In this document: piece by piece, positions 8,077 to 16,182 of the stretch
Position numbering within the stretch: the stretch's first letter is position 1
Layout: every line of letters starts with the position of its first letter
NCBI GenBank assembly: GCA_913020555.1
Contig: CAJWAC010000004.1
Coordinates: 1 to 57,367 of the forward strand
Length of the DNA: 57,367 nucleotides
DNA from: an uncultured Polaribacter sp.
GTDB taxonomy: Bacteria; Bacteroidota; Bacteroidia; Flavobacteriales; Flavobacteriaceae
Reading direction: 5' to 3'
Notes under the pieces: generated by a model
What the model was told of the DNA's origin: nothing
The model's input: the letters and a program-made list of their open reading frames with translations, nothing else
Database searches by the model: none
Program-made: the position numbers and the translations under genes

Positions 8077-9195
8077 TTAAGCCTTTTTACGAAACTGAGT
8101 TGGTGTTAAACCGGTATGCTTTTTAAAGGCCGTATTAAAAGAAGATTTGGAATTAAAACCAACTTCATATAAAATTTCGAGGATTGTAAATTCTTTTTTT
8201 AAGGGGTTTCTAAGTATTTGTTTTGATTCTTCAATTCTATATTCATTCACAAAATCAAAAAAATGCTGATTTAAGTTTTGATTTATCAATACCGATAAAT
8301 CTCTCGAGTTCATTTTAATTTCTTCAGCAAGTTTTCTAATTGTTAAAGATGAGTTCAAAAAAGGCTTTTTAGTACGCATATAATTTTTTAAAAATTCTAA
8401 TTGATGATTTACAGCCTCTTGTTTATTTTTACCTATTATTTCTTGAGAAGTTTTTAAATCAACCTCTATTCCTTTAAAAAGTTTAGGAGTATTTACTGCT
8501 TTTAAAAATAACCAACATACAAAACCAATACCAAAAACCAATACTATAGTTCTTAAGCTATTTGTACTTTCTATAGATAAGTTTGAACGAGAATATCCCT
8601 TAACCCATGTTAGACCTTGACCAATAAAAAGCAAAATAGCCAATTGCTTTAGCCAATTATAATTTTTAAAAGCTGATTTATCTGCAAAATTCTCTAGCAA
8701 TAATTTTCTATATCTAGCTATATAATAAATTTCTGCAATTAAATATACCAGAGATACCAAATCTCCAAAATAACCTAGAAATTGTATCTCTATATTTTCA
8801 TCAAAATTATTTTGAAACTCGAGTTTTGCCTCATTACTCGCTAGAAAGAAATTTGGCATTAAAATTAAGATTCTAATTATCCAAGGCAAAATATGAATTA
8901 AATGTTTCCATTTTAATTTGAAGTTTGAATATATAATGGATAAAATATATAAAAATAAAAGTGGATTTTTGAATGAGGAAACGCTATTTCTTAACATTTC
9001 TAGATTTAAAGGTAATATTATATATTTTTGATAAAAGAAAGCACTAATATCTATAGCTGTAAAAATTAAAAAGCCAGCTAGTAATTGATTAGAAAGCTTT
9101 TTCTCTGTTTTTACAGACAATAAAAAAATTGAAAAAAGTAAAAATAATATTACAATAAGAATGGCTAATAATGGAATTGCTAAGTCAAAATTCAT
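8077..9195 (-). CDS. AraC-family transcriptional regulator with a seven-helix membrane domain
   Basis: 372 residues from the chosen start MNFDLAIPLL. The first ~240 residues contain about seven hydrophobic segments (for example AILIVILFLLFSIFLL, FLYILSIIYS, VFGIGFVCWLFLKAV), so the N-terminal part is an integral membrane sensor. The C-terminal ~100 residues are an AraC-type double helix-turn-helix (LTIRKLAEEIKMNSRDLSVLI, then EILYEVGFNSKSSFNTAFKKHTGLTPTQFRKK). The frame is open further upstream, to 9252, but that start would overlap the preceding hydrolase gene by 43 nt; 9195 leaves a 14-nt gap. It probably controls the receptor just downstream through the repeat block at 7996-8060 (inference). 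The ligand is unknown. Confidence 0.87.
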   Translation of the reverse strand: MNFDLAIPLLAILIVILFLLFSIFLLSVKTEKKLSNQLLAGFLIFTAIDISAFFYQKYIILPLNLEMLRNSVSSFKNPLLFLYILSIIYSNFKLKWKHLIHILPWIIRILILMPNFFLASNEAKLEFQNNFDENIEIQFLGYFGDLVSLVYLIAEIYYIARYRKLLLENFADKSAFKNYNWLKQLAILLFIGQGLTWVKGYSRSNLSIESTNSLRTIVLVFGIGFVCWLFLKAVNTPKLFKGIEVDLKTSQEIIGKNKQEAVNHQLEFLKNYMRTKKPFLNSSLTIRKLAEEIKMNSRDLSVLINQNLNQHFFDFVNEYRIEESKQILRNPLKKEFTILEILYEVGFNSKSSFNTAFKKHTGLTPTQFRKKA

Positions 9196-9209
9196 AATCT
9201 GAAATATAC

Positions 9210-10007
9210 TTATTTTTTTGATGAACATTTTTTGATGAATGAATGGAAACAAGAAATTAATGCACGTGTGTTTTCTATATGACTCATATGCCCATTAGGA
9301 AAAATTACAGCTTCAGAATCTGTAATTTTAGCCTCTTCAATTAAACTTTTATAATCTAAAACAGGATCTTTCTCACCAATAATAAATAATTTTTTAAAAT
9401 TATCATTTGCCAAGACATTACTTCTGTCTGGGCGAACTCTCATTCCTTCCTGAGCAGAAATATATCCTTGTACAGAGGTTTTCAAAGCCTCATTTAAAGC
9501 AAAGTCTATTTCTCTTTTATATTTTATTTTACTTATAGGCCCAAATAAATTGGTAAAAGACATTCGAATCATATTTGTAAAATGAGTCTGAATCATTTTA
9601 TTAGCTCTAAGTCTTAACATTTTTCGTTTATCATCATCTGCACTAGAAGTAGAATTCATTAAACAGAGTCCTTTTATTTTCTGGGGATGTTTTTCTGCAA
9701 AAGCCAAACCCACATAACCACCCAAAGAATGTCCAATCAAAATACATTTTCGAATGCGCAAACTTTTTAAAACTGCTTCAATAGTTTCTGCAAGCAATTC
9801 CATGGAATTAACGTAACCTAAACAATCCGTTTTTCCATGACCTAACAAATCAATCGTAATAATTCTGCTTCTTTTAGAAAGTTCAGGTCCTATTTTATCC
9901 CACATAGTGGAATTTTCTAAAAATCCGTGAATTAATACAATAGCAGACCCTTTTCCATAATCAGAAAAAGAAATCTTCGCATTTTTAAAAGTGATTGATT
10001 TTTGCAT
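9210..10007 (-). CDS. Alpha/beta hydrolase fold protein
   Basis: 265 residues from the start MQKSITFKNA. The oxyanion loop HGFLENSTMW, the nucleophile elbow GHSLGG and a C-terminal GHMSHIE (catalytic His) are visible, together with an Asp in EKDPVLDY; it is therefore an active serine hydrolase of the esterase/MhpC-like group. Cytoplasmic, no signal peptide. Substrate unknown. The frame is open 8 codons further upstream, to 10031, but the -7 box lies at 10012-10019, inside that extension, so the ATG at 10007 is preferred. It is followed after 14 nt by the AraC-type gene and probably shares its transcript. Confidence 0.85.
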   Translation of the reverse strand: MQKSITFKNAKISFSDYGKGSAIVLIHGFLENSTMWDKIGPELSKRSRIITIDLLGHGKTDCLGYVNSMELLAETIEAVLKSLRIRKCILIGHSLGGYVGLAFAEKHPQKIKGLCLMNSTSSADDDKRKMLRLRANKMIQTHFTNMIRMSFTNLFGPISKIKYKREIDFALNEALKTSVQGYISAQEGMRVRPDRSNVLANDNFKKLFIIGEKDPVLDYKSLIEEAKITDSEAVIFPNGHMSHIENTRALISCFHSFIKKCSSKK

Positions 10008-10011
10008 CACA

Positions 10012-10019
10012 CAAAAATA
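10012..10019 (-). promoter_or_regulatory. -7 element TATTTTTG of the hydrolase/AraC transcript
   Basis: Minus-strand TATTTTTG matches TAnnTTTG exactly and ends 4 nt before the ATG at 10007, predicting a leader of about 2 nt. I see no good -33 TTG at 17-23 bp. Confidence 0.6.
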
Positions 10020-10052
10020 TGTATATTTCAAGAATAAAATATCACCAAGACT

Positions 10053-11339
10053 ATGAACAAAAAAAAAGAAATTTGGATTGCAGGTTTTGCGCTTTTTTCT
10101 CTCTTTTTTGGAGCAGGAAATTTAATTTTACCTCCAAATTTAGGTGCTAAAGCTGGATCAGACTGGTGGATTGTAGTTTTAGGTTTTATAACAACTGCTG
10201 TTACTATTCCTATTTTAGCCATTTTTGCTCATGCCAAATTACAAGGTACTTTATATGATTTTGGTAAAAAAGTATCACCCCTTTTTAGTGCAGTTTATTG
10301 TTTTCTAATTTATATTATAGCTGTTGCCATTCCATCACCAAGAACAGCCGCGGTTACGCATGAAATGACTGTACATCCATTTTCAGATACAAATGCTATT
10401 TACACAAGTATCATTTACTTTATTCTAGTTTTTATTTTTGCTATAAACAGATCTAGAGTTATTGGTTTAATTGGTAAATTTTTAACCCCAATTATTGTTT
10501 TTATACTGTTAATTATTATTGGGATTTCTATTTTTTCTTCATTAGAAATTACAACAATATCTAATTTTCAAACTCCATTTGTAGATGGTGTTTTAGAAGG
10601 ATATCAAACTTTTGATGCTATTGGTGGTGTAGTTATTGGAGCCGTTATTATTATTTCATTAAATTATAGCAGTCACACTACTTTTGAATCAAGAAAAATT
10701 TTAATTAAAAAATCTGGATTGATTGCAGGTACAGGTTTATTATTGATCTATGGGGGCTTAATTTTAAGTGGAGCGTTATATTCATCAACTTTTGCAGAAG
10801 GCTCCTCTAGAACTGAAGTTTTAAAAAGTTTAAGTACACAAACTTTAGGTAATTTAGGGACTACTTTTTTAAGTGTTTTAGTAGCTTTAGCGTGTTTTAC
10901 AACAGCTGTAGGTATTGTAACTGGCACTGCAGATTACATAAAAGGATTATGCAAAGAATCGAGAAAAGCATATATAATAACTGCAGTAATTGCCTCTTTA
11001 ATTGGAATTATTGTTGGGAGTTATCAAGTAGATTTTATTATCACATTAGCAGTGCCAGCATTAATGTTTTTATATCCAATAACAATTGCTTTAATCCTAT
11101 TAAATATTGTGCCTGATAAATTTGCTTCTAAATTAGTCTTTAGAAGTGTCATTTTAATAACCTTCACTTTTAGTATTCCAGATTTTTTAGGGTTTATTGT
11201 TCCAAAAGAAAATTTGACTGGTATAAAAAGTATGATCCCTTTTGCAGAGCAAAGTTTAGGTTGGGTTTTACCAGCAATACTTGTTTTTATTATTATTAAT
11301 GGTTATCAAAATTTACAAAACAAAAAAAAGTATAGGTAA
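10053..11339 (+). CDS. brnQ: Branched-chain amino acid:cation symporter BrnQ (LIVCS family)
   Basis: 428 residues with about 12 hydrophobic helices and no cleavable signal. The start MNKKKEIWIAGFALFSLFFGAGNLILPP is the signature of the LIVCS family, whose members import leucine, isoleucine and valine with sodium or protons. Further family features are GIVTGTADY and LAVPALMFLYPI. The gene is divergent from the hydrolase/AraC pair across a 45-bp gap and has its own terminator that overlaps the stop codon. A near-consensus -7 element TATATTTC lies at 10022-10029. Confidence 0.93.
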   Translation: MNKKKEIWIAGFALFSLFFGAGNLILPPNLGAKAGSDWWIVVLGFITTAVTIPILAIFAHAKLQGTLYDFGKKVSPLFSAVYCFLIYIIAVAIPSPRTAAVTHEMTVHPFSDTNAIYTSIIYFILVFIFAINRSRVIGLIGKFLTPIIVFILLIIIGISIFSSLEITTISNFQTPFVDGVLEGYQTFDAIGGVVIGAVIIISLNYSSHTTFESRKILIKKSGLIAGTGLLLIYGGLILSGALYSSTFAEGSSRTEVLKSLSTQTLGNLGTTFLSVLVALACFTTAVGIVTGTADYIKGLCKESRKAYIITAVIASLIGIIVGSYQVDFIITLAVPALMFLYPITIALILLNIVPDKFASKLVFRSVILITFTFSIPDFLGFIVPKENLTGIKSMIPFAEQSLGWVLPAILVFIIINGYQNLQNKKKYR

Positions 11340-11354
11340 AACCTATACTTTTTT
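11322..11354 (+). terminator. Intrinsic terminator of brnQ
   Basis: GTATAGGT (11330-11337) pairs with ACCTATAC (11341-11348) around an AAA loop, flanked by an A tract and TTTTTT. The stem includes the brnQ stop codon. Confidence 0.9.
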
Positions 11355-11631
11355 GTTAATGATTATTTTTGGGGGCACTTAAACTTCTAATTTAATCAAA
11401 AGTAACTTATTTTATTCTTTTAAAAATTGATGTATGTTAATGAATATTGATCAATTGATTCATTTTTATAGTTTTAATCATAAAATTTACGTAAAAAGTA
11501 AGTTCTCCTGAAAAAAAAGAGAAAATTTTATTCAATTCCTATCTAATAGTTAATAAAACTTATACTCCAAAAAATACAATATGTTTGGTTTTTGTTGAGG
11601 TATTTAATCTTAAAAAAAATATATTTTGATA
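11355..11631. other. Gene-free region upstream of the DUF481 gene
   Basis: About 280 bp with stop codons in all frames and no coding segment that I can support. It contains an imperfect inverted repeat at about 11439-11467, in which arms AATGAAT and ATTCATT flank ATTGATCAAT; this could be an operator. No RNA gene is recognised. Confidence 0.5.
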
Positions 11632-11639
11632 TACTTTTG
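11632..11639 (+). promoter_or_regulatory. -7 element TACTTTTG upstream of the DUF481 gene
   Basis: Exact TAnnTTTG match 34 nt before the ATG at 11674. No clear -33 TTG. Confidence 0.5.
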
Positions 11640-11673
11640 CCCTTATTTTGGCGCAGACCTTTAATTTTACAAA

Positions 11674-12441
11674 ATGAAAAAACTGTATTTTATTTTTCTA
11701 GTAATACCAATGCTCTTAACCGCACAAATTAATGAAAGTGACACTTTAAAAGTAAAAGCAAAATTATCTTTAACAGGTTTTTGGCAATCTGGAAATGTAG
11801 AAACTTTAATTTTTAGAGCTAAAACAGACATCAGCTTTGTTCCTTTTAAAAATATGGTATTTAAAACTCAAAACTCATATGTATATCAAGCTTTTGGAGG
11901 AGATAAAGCAGATGAAGACATTTTGAGTTTAAACTTTCTATATTTAAATCCTAGTAAAAAACTATACCCTTTAGTTTTAGGGTTTGTTAGTACAAATTTT
12001 AGAAGAGAAATTGATTTGCGTTACTTGTTTGGAGCTGGAGTAACTTATCAAATTTTAAACAATAAAAAAAATTGGTTAAAACTTTCCGTTACTAGCGAGT
12101 ATGAGTACACAGAGTTCACTGAAACCAATTTCAACATCAATGAATATGATGGTCGAGAAACCATTAAGACTATGCGCGGTACTGTTTGGTTAAATGGAAA
12201 ATATAATTTATTCAAAAAAAAGGTTATTATTACTCATGAAACCTACATCCAGCCTTCATTAAGTAAACCAGATAATTATAGATGGCAAGCAGATTTTGGC
12301 TTAGAGCTTCCCGTTTGGAAATATCTCAACTTTAAAATTAACTACCTGCGTACTTTTGAGAGTTTGGTGATTGAAACCCAAAAAAGACAAGATGAATTTT
12401 TAACATTTGGATTTACTTTAAAGAGTTTTTATAAGAAATAA
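11674..12441 (+). CDS. DUF481 outer-membrane beta-barrel protein
   Basis: 255 residues with a short signal peptide (MKKLYFIFLVIPMLLTAQ). The remainder is alternating beta-strands typical of DUF481 (YdiY-like) proteins: LSLTGFWQSGNVETLIFRAKTD, YPLVLGFVSTNFRREIDLRY and a C-terminal strand ending FGFTLKSFYKK. The function of these small porin-like barrels is not known; some are salt- or acid-induced. Monocistronic, with its own promoter. Confidence 0.82.
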   Translation: MKKLYFIFLVIPMLLTAQINESDTLKVKAKLSLTGFWQSGNVETLIFRAKTDISFVPFKNMVFKTQNSYVYQAFGGDKADEDILSLNFLYLNPSKKLYPLVLGFVSTNFRREIDLRYLFGAGVTYQILNNKKNWLKLSVTSEYEYTEFTETNFNINEYDGRETIKTMRGTVWLNGKYNLFKKKVIITHETYIQPSLSKPDNYRWQADFGLELPVWKYLNFKINYLRTFESLVIETQKRQDEFLTFGFTLKSFYKK

Positions 12442-12609
12442 CTTTTGTGAGAAGTGACTGAAATAAAAAAGTATCTATTCTTTTATTCAATAATATTCCA
12501 ATTAAATTGGTTAATACCCTTTGTAAAATCTAATCTTAAAATTCAAAATTTAAGAAATTATTTAGAATGATGTTAAGATTCAAAACATCTATTCTAAATA
12601 AAAAAGTAT

Positions 12610-12617
12610 TATTTTTG
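12610..12617 (+). promoter_or_regulatory. -7 element TATTTTTG upstream of the second hydrolase
   Basis: Exact TAnnTTTG match; the start site would lie near 12620, giving a leader of ~22 nt to the TTG start at 12643. Confidence 0.5.
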
Positions 12618-12642
12618 ATGTATCTTAAAATTAATTTTAAAC

Positions 12643-13422
12643 TTGTTAAATTACTATCTATATCCTAATAAAAAATCTAAAGAATGGGTAACTTTTGTAC
12701 ATGGTGCAGGGGGAAGTAGTTCTATTTGGTTTAAACAAGTAAGAGATTTTAAAAAACAGTTTAATGTTTTAATTTTAGATTTAAGAGGTCATGGTAATAG
12801 TAAACCAAAATTAAAAGACTCTTTTAATCCTAAATATACTTTTGATTCTATTACTAATGATATTGTTGAAGTAATAGAATATCTAAAAATAAATCAATCA
12901 CATTTTATTGGCATCTCTTTGGGGACAATTTTAATAAGAAATTTAGCCGAACAAAAACCAGAATTAGTAAAAAGTATGATAATGGGAGGTGCAATTATTA
13001 AACTAAATTTTCGCTCACAAGTTTTAATGAGAATTGGAAATATTTTTAAATCTGTTGTGCCTTATATGCTCTTATATAAGCTTTTTGCATTTATCATAAT
13101 GCCTAAAAAAAATCACAAAAAATCAAGACTCCTTTTTGTAAATGAAGCTAAAAAGTTATACCAAAAAGAGTTTTTACGTTGGTTTAAATTAACTTCCGAA
13201 ATTAACCCTTTACTTCGTTTTTTTAGAGCAAAAGACATCAAAATACCCACCTTATATGTTATGGGAGCAGAAGATCATCTTTTTTTACCTTCTATAAAAA
13301 ATATTGTTGCTAAACATGTCACCTCTTCCCTTTTTGTGGTAGAAAATTGTGGTCATGTGGTTAATGTAGAACAACCCCAAACCTTCAACACACAAACTAT
13401 TCGTTTTATTACGTCTTTGTAA
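12643..13422 (+). CDS. Alpha/beta hydrolase fold protein
   Basis: 259 residues. Motifs: HGAGGSSSIW (oxyanion loop), LRGHGNS, nucleophile elbow GISLGT, acid GAEDHLF and catalytic His in NCGHVVNVEQP. The nucleophile elbow has Ser as expected. The start is unusual: a stop codon at 12616-12618 in this frame leaves TTG at 12643 as the best start, because the ATG at 12618 is out of frame. Substrate unknown. Convergent with the serine hydrolase gene; no clear terminator lies between them. Confidence 0.82.
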   Translation: MLNYYLYPNKKSKEWVTFVHGAGGSSSIWFKQVRDFKKQFNVLILDLRGHGNSKPKLKDSFNPKYTFDSITNDIVEVIEYLKINQSHFIGISLGTILIRNLAEQKPELVKSMIMGGAIIKLNFRSQVLMRIGNIFKSVVPYMLLYKLFAFIIMPKKNHKKSRLLFVNEAKKLYQKEFLRWFKLTSEINPLLRFFRAKDIKIPTLYVMGAEDHLFLPSIKNIVAKHVTSSLFVVENCGHVVNVEQPQTFNTQTIRFITSL

Positions 13423-13463
13423 TTTTAAGGTAATTACTATTTAATTAATTTATAAATTTAAAG

Positions 13464-14789
13464 TTAATCTTCAATCGATTCTAAAATACCTTTTAGAAAA
13501 TCGTTATTACTAAAGTCTCCATTTAAACCTAAACGCACTACAACCAAATCTTGCTCTGGTAAAATAAATACTCGCTGACCATCGTGACCATTTGCAAAAT
13601 ACATAGAAGATGGAACATCCGGCATCATAGATTTGGAATTCAACCAAAATTGAGCCCCATACTGTCCATCTGAAGTTGGAGTAGGAGTTACTACATAATC
13701 ATCCCAATCTTTAGAAAAAATTTGTTCTCCATTCCAATTTCCTTCACGTTCATACAACATTCCAAATTTTGCCCAATCTCTTGCAGAAGCCCAAGAATAA
13801 GATGATGCCACGTAATTCCCAGCTAAATCCGCCTCTAAAATCATAGAATTCATGCCAATTTTGTCAATTAGCTCACGATACCAAAAATCTAAATACTCTT
13901 GTTCAGAGCCTAACTTATATCTTAAAATTTTAGACAATAAATTAGATGTTCCTGATGAGTAGTTCCATAATTCATTTGGACTTCCTACCAATTTTTTATC
14001 CTTTTGAGCTTTTGACATATCTTCATCTAAAAACAACATTTTATTTACATCTGAAATAGTTTCATAGTCTTCATCCCATTCTAAACCTGAATTCATTTGT
14101 AAAAGATTGTGAATAGTTATTTGCCTTCTATCATCATTTTCCCAATCTGAAATTGGAGCCTGCTCTTTTACAGATAATAATCCCTTGTGCTGTAAAATAC
14201 CAAATACTGTTGACATAATACTTTTTGTCATAGACCAACCTAAAAACTTAGAATTTTCATCAAATCCATTTGCATATTTTTCAGCAATTATATGATCTTT
14301 ATAAACAACTAAAACAGCTCGAGTTTTAAAATTTGAATTGAAATGATTGTCAACCACTTTTTTTAAATTGATATAATCAATATTTGAAAAAACAGAATCT
14401 TTAGGATCTCCATTTCCAAAAGGAAAAGTACTTTCATTAGAAGAATTATTTCTATTTGGTGTTAAGTAAGATTTAGTTGTTTTATATCCCTTAGGCACCA
14501 AAACAGCCCCCAAGCCTTCTCTATAAATTGCTTTTCTTGTTAAGATTCCTAGAGAGGATGCTGACGCTGTTTTTTCTGTAAAATCAACAAAATCTTTTGC
14601 AAGGTTTACAGGTGAAAAATTGTTATCAGTAGAATCTGTAAATGCAACTCCTCTTTTAGCCACAAAAACAGACGAAGCCATACTTTTAGCAGAATATCCT
14701 GATAATATATTAAGTTTTGGGTAGTTAACATAAATCACTACAACCAAAACAACTAGAACTAAATAAAATAAATATTTTAACTTTTTCAT
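13464..14789 (-). CDS. Serine hydrolase, class C beta-lactamase / penicillin-binding-like
   Basis: 441 residues. A single N-terminal membrane helix (residues ~5-22) anchors it, facing the periplasm. The SxxK motif is SMTK at 186-189, the Tyr motif YSSG begins at 277 and the third motif is HDG at 402-404, so all three active-site elements of the serine beta-lactamase-like superfamily are present. Members act as esterases, D-Ala-D-Ala carboxypeptidases or amidohydrolases; the substrate cannot be told here, and true beta-lactam resistance is unlikely to be its role. Divergent from sufS. A -7 element (minus strand 14810-14817, TATTTTTG) lies 20 nt upstream of the start. Confidence 0.88.
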   Translation of the reverse strand: MKKLKYLFYLVLVVLVVVIYVNYPKLNILSGYSAKSMASSVFVAKRGVAFTDSTDNNFSPVNLAKDFVDFTEKTASASSLGILTRKAIYREGLGAVLVPKGYKTTKSYLTPNRNNSSNESTFPFGNGDPKDSVFSNIDYINLKKVVDNHFNSNFKTRAVLVVYKDHIIAEKYANGFDENSKFLGWSMTKSIMSTVFGILQHKGLLSVKEQAPISDWENDDRRQITIHNLLQMNSGLEWDEDYETISDVNKMLFLDEDMSKAQKDKKLVGSPNELWNYSSGTSNLLSKILRYKLGSEQEYLDFWYRELIDKIGMNSMILEADLAGNYVASSYSWASARDWAKFGMLYEREGNWNGEQIFSKDWDDYVVTPTPTSDGQYGAQFWLNSKSMMPDVPSSMYFANGHDGQRVFILPEQDLVVVRLGLNGDFSNNDFLKGILESIED

Positions 14790-14809
14790 TAATACAATTT
14801 TGATGTAAG

Positions 14810-14869
14810 CAAAAATACTAAAATATCAGATATTAGATTATTAAAAGTACTGCACATAAGTTACCTTTG
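14810..14869. promoter_or_regulatory. Divergent promoters of the serine hydrolase and sufS, with a palindrome
   Basis: Minus-strand TATTTTTG at 14810-14817 serves the serine hydrolase; plus-strand TACCTTTG at 14862-14869 serves sufS (leader ~15 nt). Between them, AATATCAGATATT (14822-14834) is a perfect odd-centred palindrome at about -39 to -51 of sufS, a possible regulator site. Confidence 0.6.
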
Positions 14870-14887
14870 TTTTTTAAAGGTAAAATT

Positions 14888-16102
14888 ATGTTTTCAGTAA
14901 ATGAAATAAGAAAAGATTTTCCAATTTTAGAAAGGCATGTTAATGGAAAACCACTAGTATATTTTGATAATGCTGCAACCTCCCAAACTCCGCAAATTGT
15001 TATTGATAGCATTGTGGATTATTACAGTAATTACAATGCGAACATTCACAGAGGGGTACATTCATTAAGTCAAGAGGCCACAGATAAATATGAAAATGCG
15101 CGTATTAAAATTCAAAAACATTTTAATGCAAAAGAGGCTTATGAAATCATTTTTACCTCTGGTACAACACATAGCATTAATATAATAGCTTCTGGGTTTT
15201 CATCACTTTTAAATAAAGGAGATGAAATTATTGTATCCGCTTTAGAGCATCATTCCAACATTGTGCCTTGGCAAATGTTATGTGAAAAAACAGGGACTTT
15301 GTTAAAGGTAATTCCAATGAAATTGGATGGAACTTTAGACATGAAGACTTACCATAATCTTTTAAATGAAAAGACAAAATTAGTTTTCTGTAATCATGTT
15401 TCTAACGCTTTGGGAACTATAAACCCAATAAAAGAAATTATTGACGCCGCTCATAAAGTAAATGCCGCAGTTCTAATTGATGGGGCTCAAGCAACACCTC
15501 ACATAAAGCCAGATGTACAGGAATTAGATGTTGATTTTTACGTTGCTTCCGCTCATAAATTATGTGGGCCAACAGGACAAGGAATGTTATATGGTAAAAC
15601 AGCGTGGCTAGAAAAATTACCCCCATATCAAGGTGGAGGTGAAATGATTGCAACTGTAAGTTTTGAAAAAACTACTTATGCAGGTTTACCTCATAAATTT
15701 GAAGCTGGTACTCCGAATATTTGCGGTGGAATTGCCTTTGGAACTGCCATTGATTATATGAATGCTATTGGCTTTAATAAAATTGCTGCTTATGAAAACG
15801 AGCTTTTAGAATATGCTACAAAACAACTTTTAGAAATTAGCGGAATTAAAATTTACGGTACTTCAAAAAATAAAACTGCAGTGATATCTTTTAATATTGA
15901 TGTTGTTCACCCTTATGATATAGGTGCGATTTTAGATAAATTGGGAGTTGCTGTAAGAACAGGCCATCATTGCGCGCAACCAATTATGGATTTCTATCAA
16001 ATTCCAGGAACTGTTCGAGCTTCTTTTTCTTTTTATAACACTAAAGCTGAAATTGATATTTTCATTAATTCTTTAAAAAAAGCAATACAAATGTTAACAT
16101 AA
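14888..16102 (+). CDS. sufS: SufS-type cysteine desulfurase
   Basis: 404 residues. PLP enzyme that removes sulfur from L-cysteine for iron-sulfur cluster assembly. The PLP lysine is in SAHKLCGPTGQG (K224), and the catalytic cysteine is in VRTGHHCAQP (C362), the group II/SufS arrangement; the HHSN motif that stacks on PLP is at about 121-124. The frame could be extended to 14867, but that position lies inside the -7 box, so MFSVNEIRKDFPIL is the start. No suf partner genes (sufBCD, sufE) are adjacent, which is different from the usual operon; they may be elsewhere. Confidence 0.93.
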   Translation: MFSVNEIRKDFPILERHVNGKPLVYFDNAATSQTPQIVIDSIVDYYSNYNANIHRGVHSLSQEATDKYENARIKIQKHFNAKEAYEIIFTSGTTHSINIIASGFSSLLNKGDEIIVSALEHHSNIVPWQMLCEKTGTLLKVIPMKLDGTLDMKTYHNLLNEKTKLVFCNHVSNALGTINPIKEIIDAAHKVNAAVLIDGAQATPHIKPDVQELDVDFYVASAHKLCGPTGQGMLYGKTAWLEKLPPYQGGGEMIATVSFEKTTYAGLPHKFEAGTPNICGGIAFGTAIDYMNAIGFNKIAAYENELLEYATKQLLEISGIKIYGTSKNKTAVISFNIDVVHPYDIGAILDKLGVAVRTGHHCAQPIMDFYQIPGTVRASFSFYNTKAEIDIFINSLKKAIQMLT

Positions 16103-16125
16103 ATTTATATTGTAACACTAAAAAC

Positions 16126-16159
16126 AAAAAAAGGTTGAATTTAAATTCAACCTTTTTTT
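16126..16159. terminator. Bidirectional terminator between sufS and the SGNH lipoprotein gene
   Basis: A 34-bp perfect palindrome: A7, then GGTTGAATTT and its complement, then T7. Symmetric, so it can serve both convergent genes. Confidence 0.92.
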
Positions 16160-16182
16160 ATGTATTTCATTTTTCTCTCAGA

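Noticed and set aside
9210..9252. Longer N-terminus for the AraC-type gene (start at 9252)
   Set aside because: It would overlap the hydrolase gene by 43 nt and adds no conserved residues; 9195 fits the gap.
12618..12642. ATG at 12618 as start of the second hydrolase
   Set aside because: It is out of frame with the hydrolase, which has a TGA at 12616-12618; TTG at 12643 is used.
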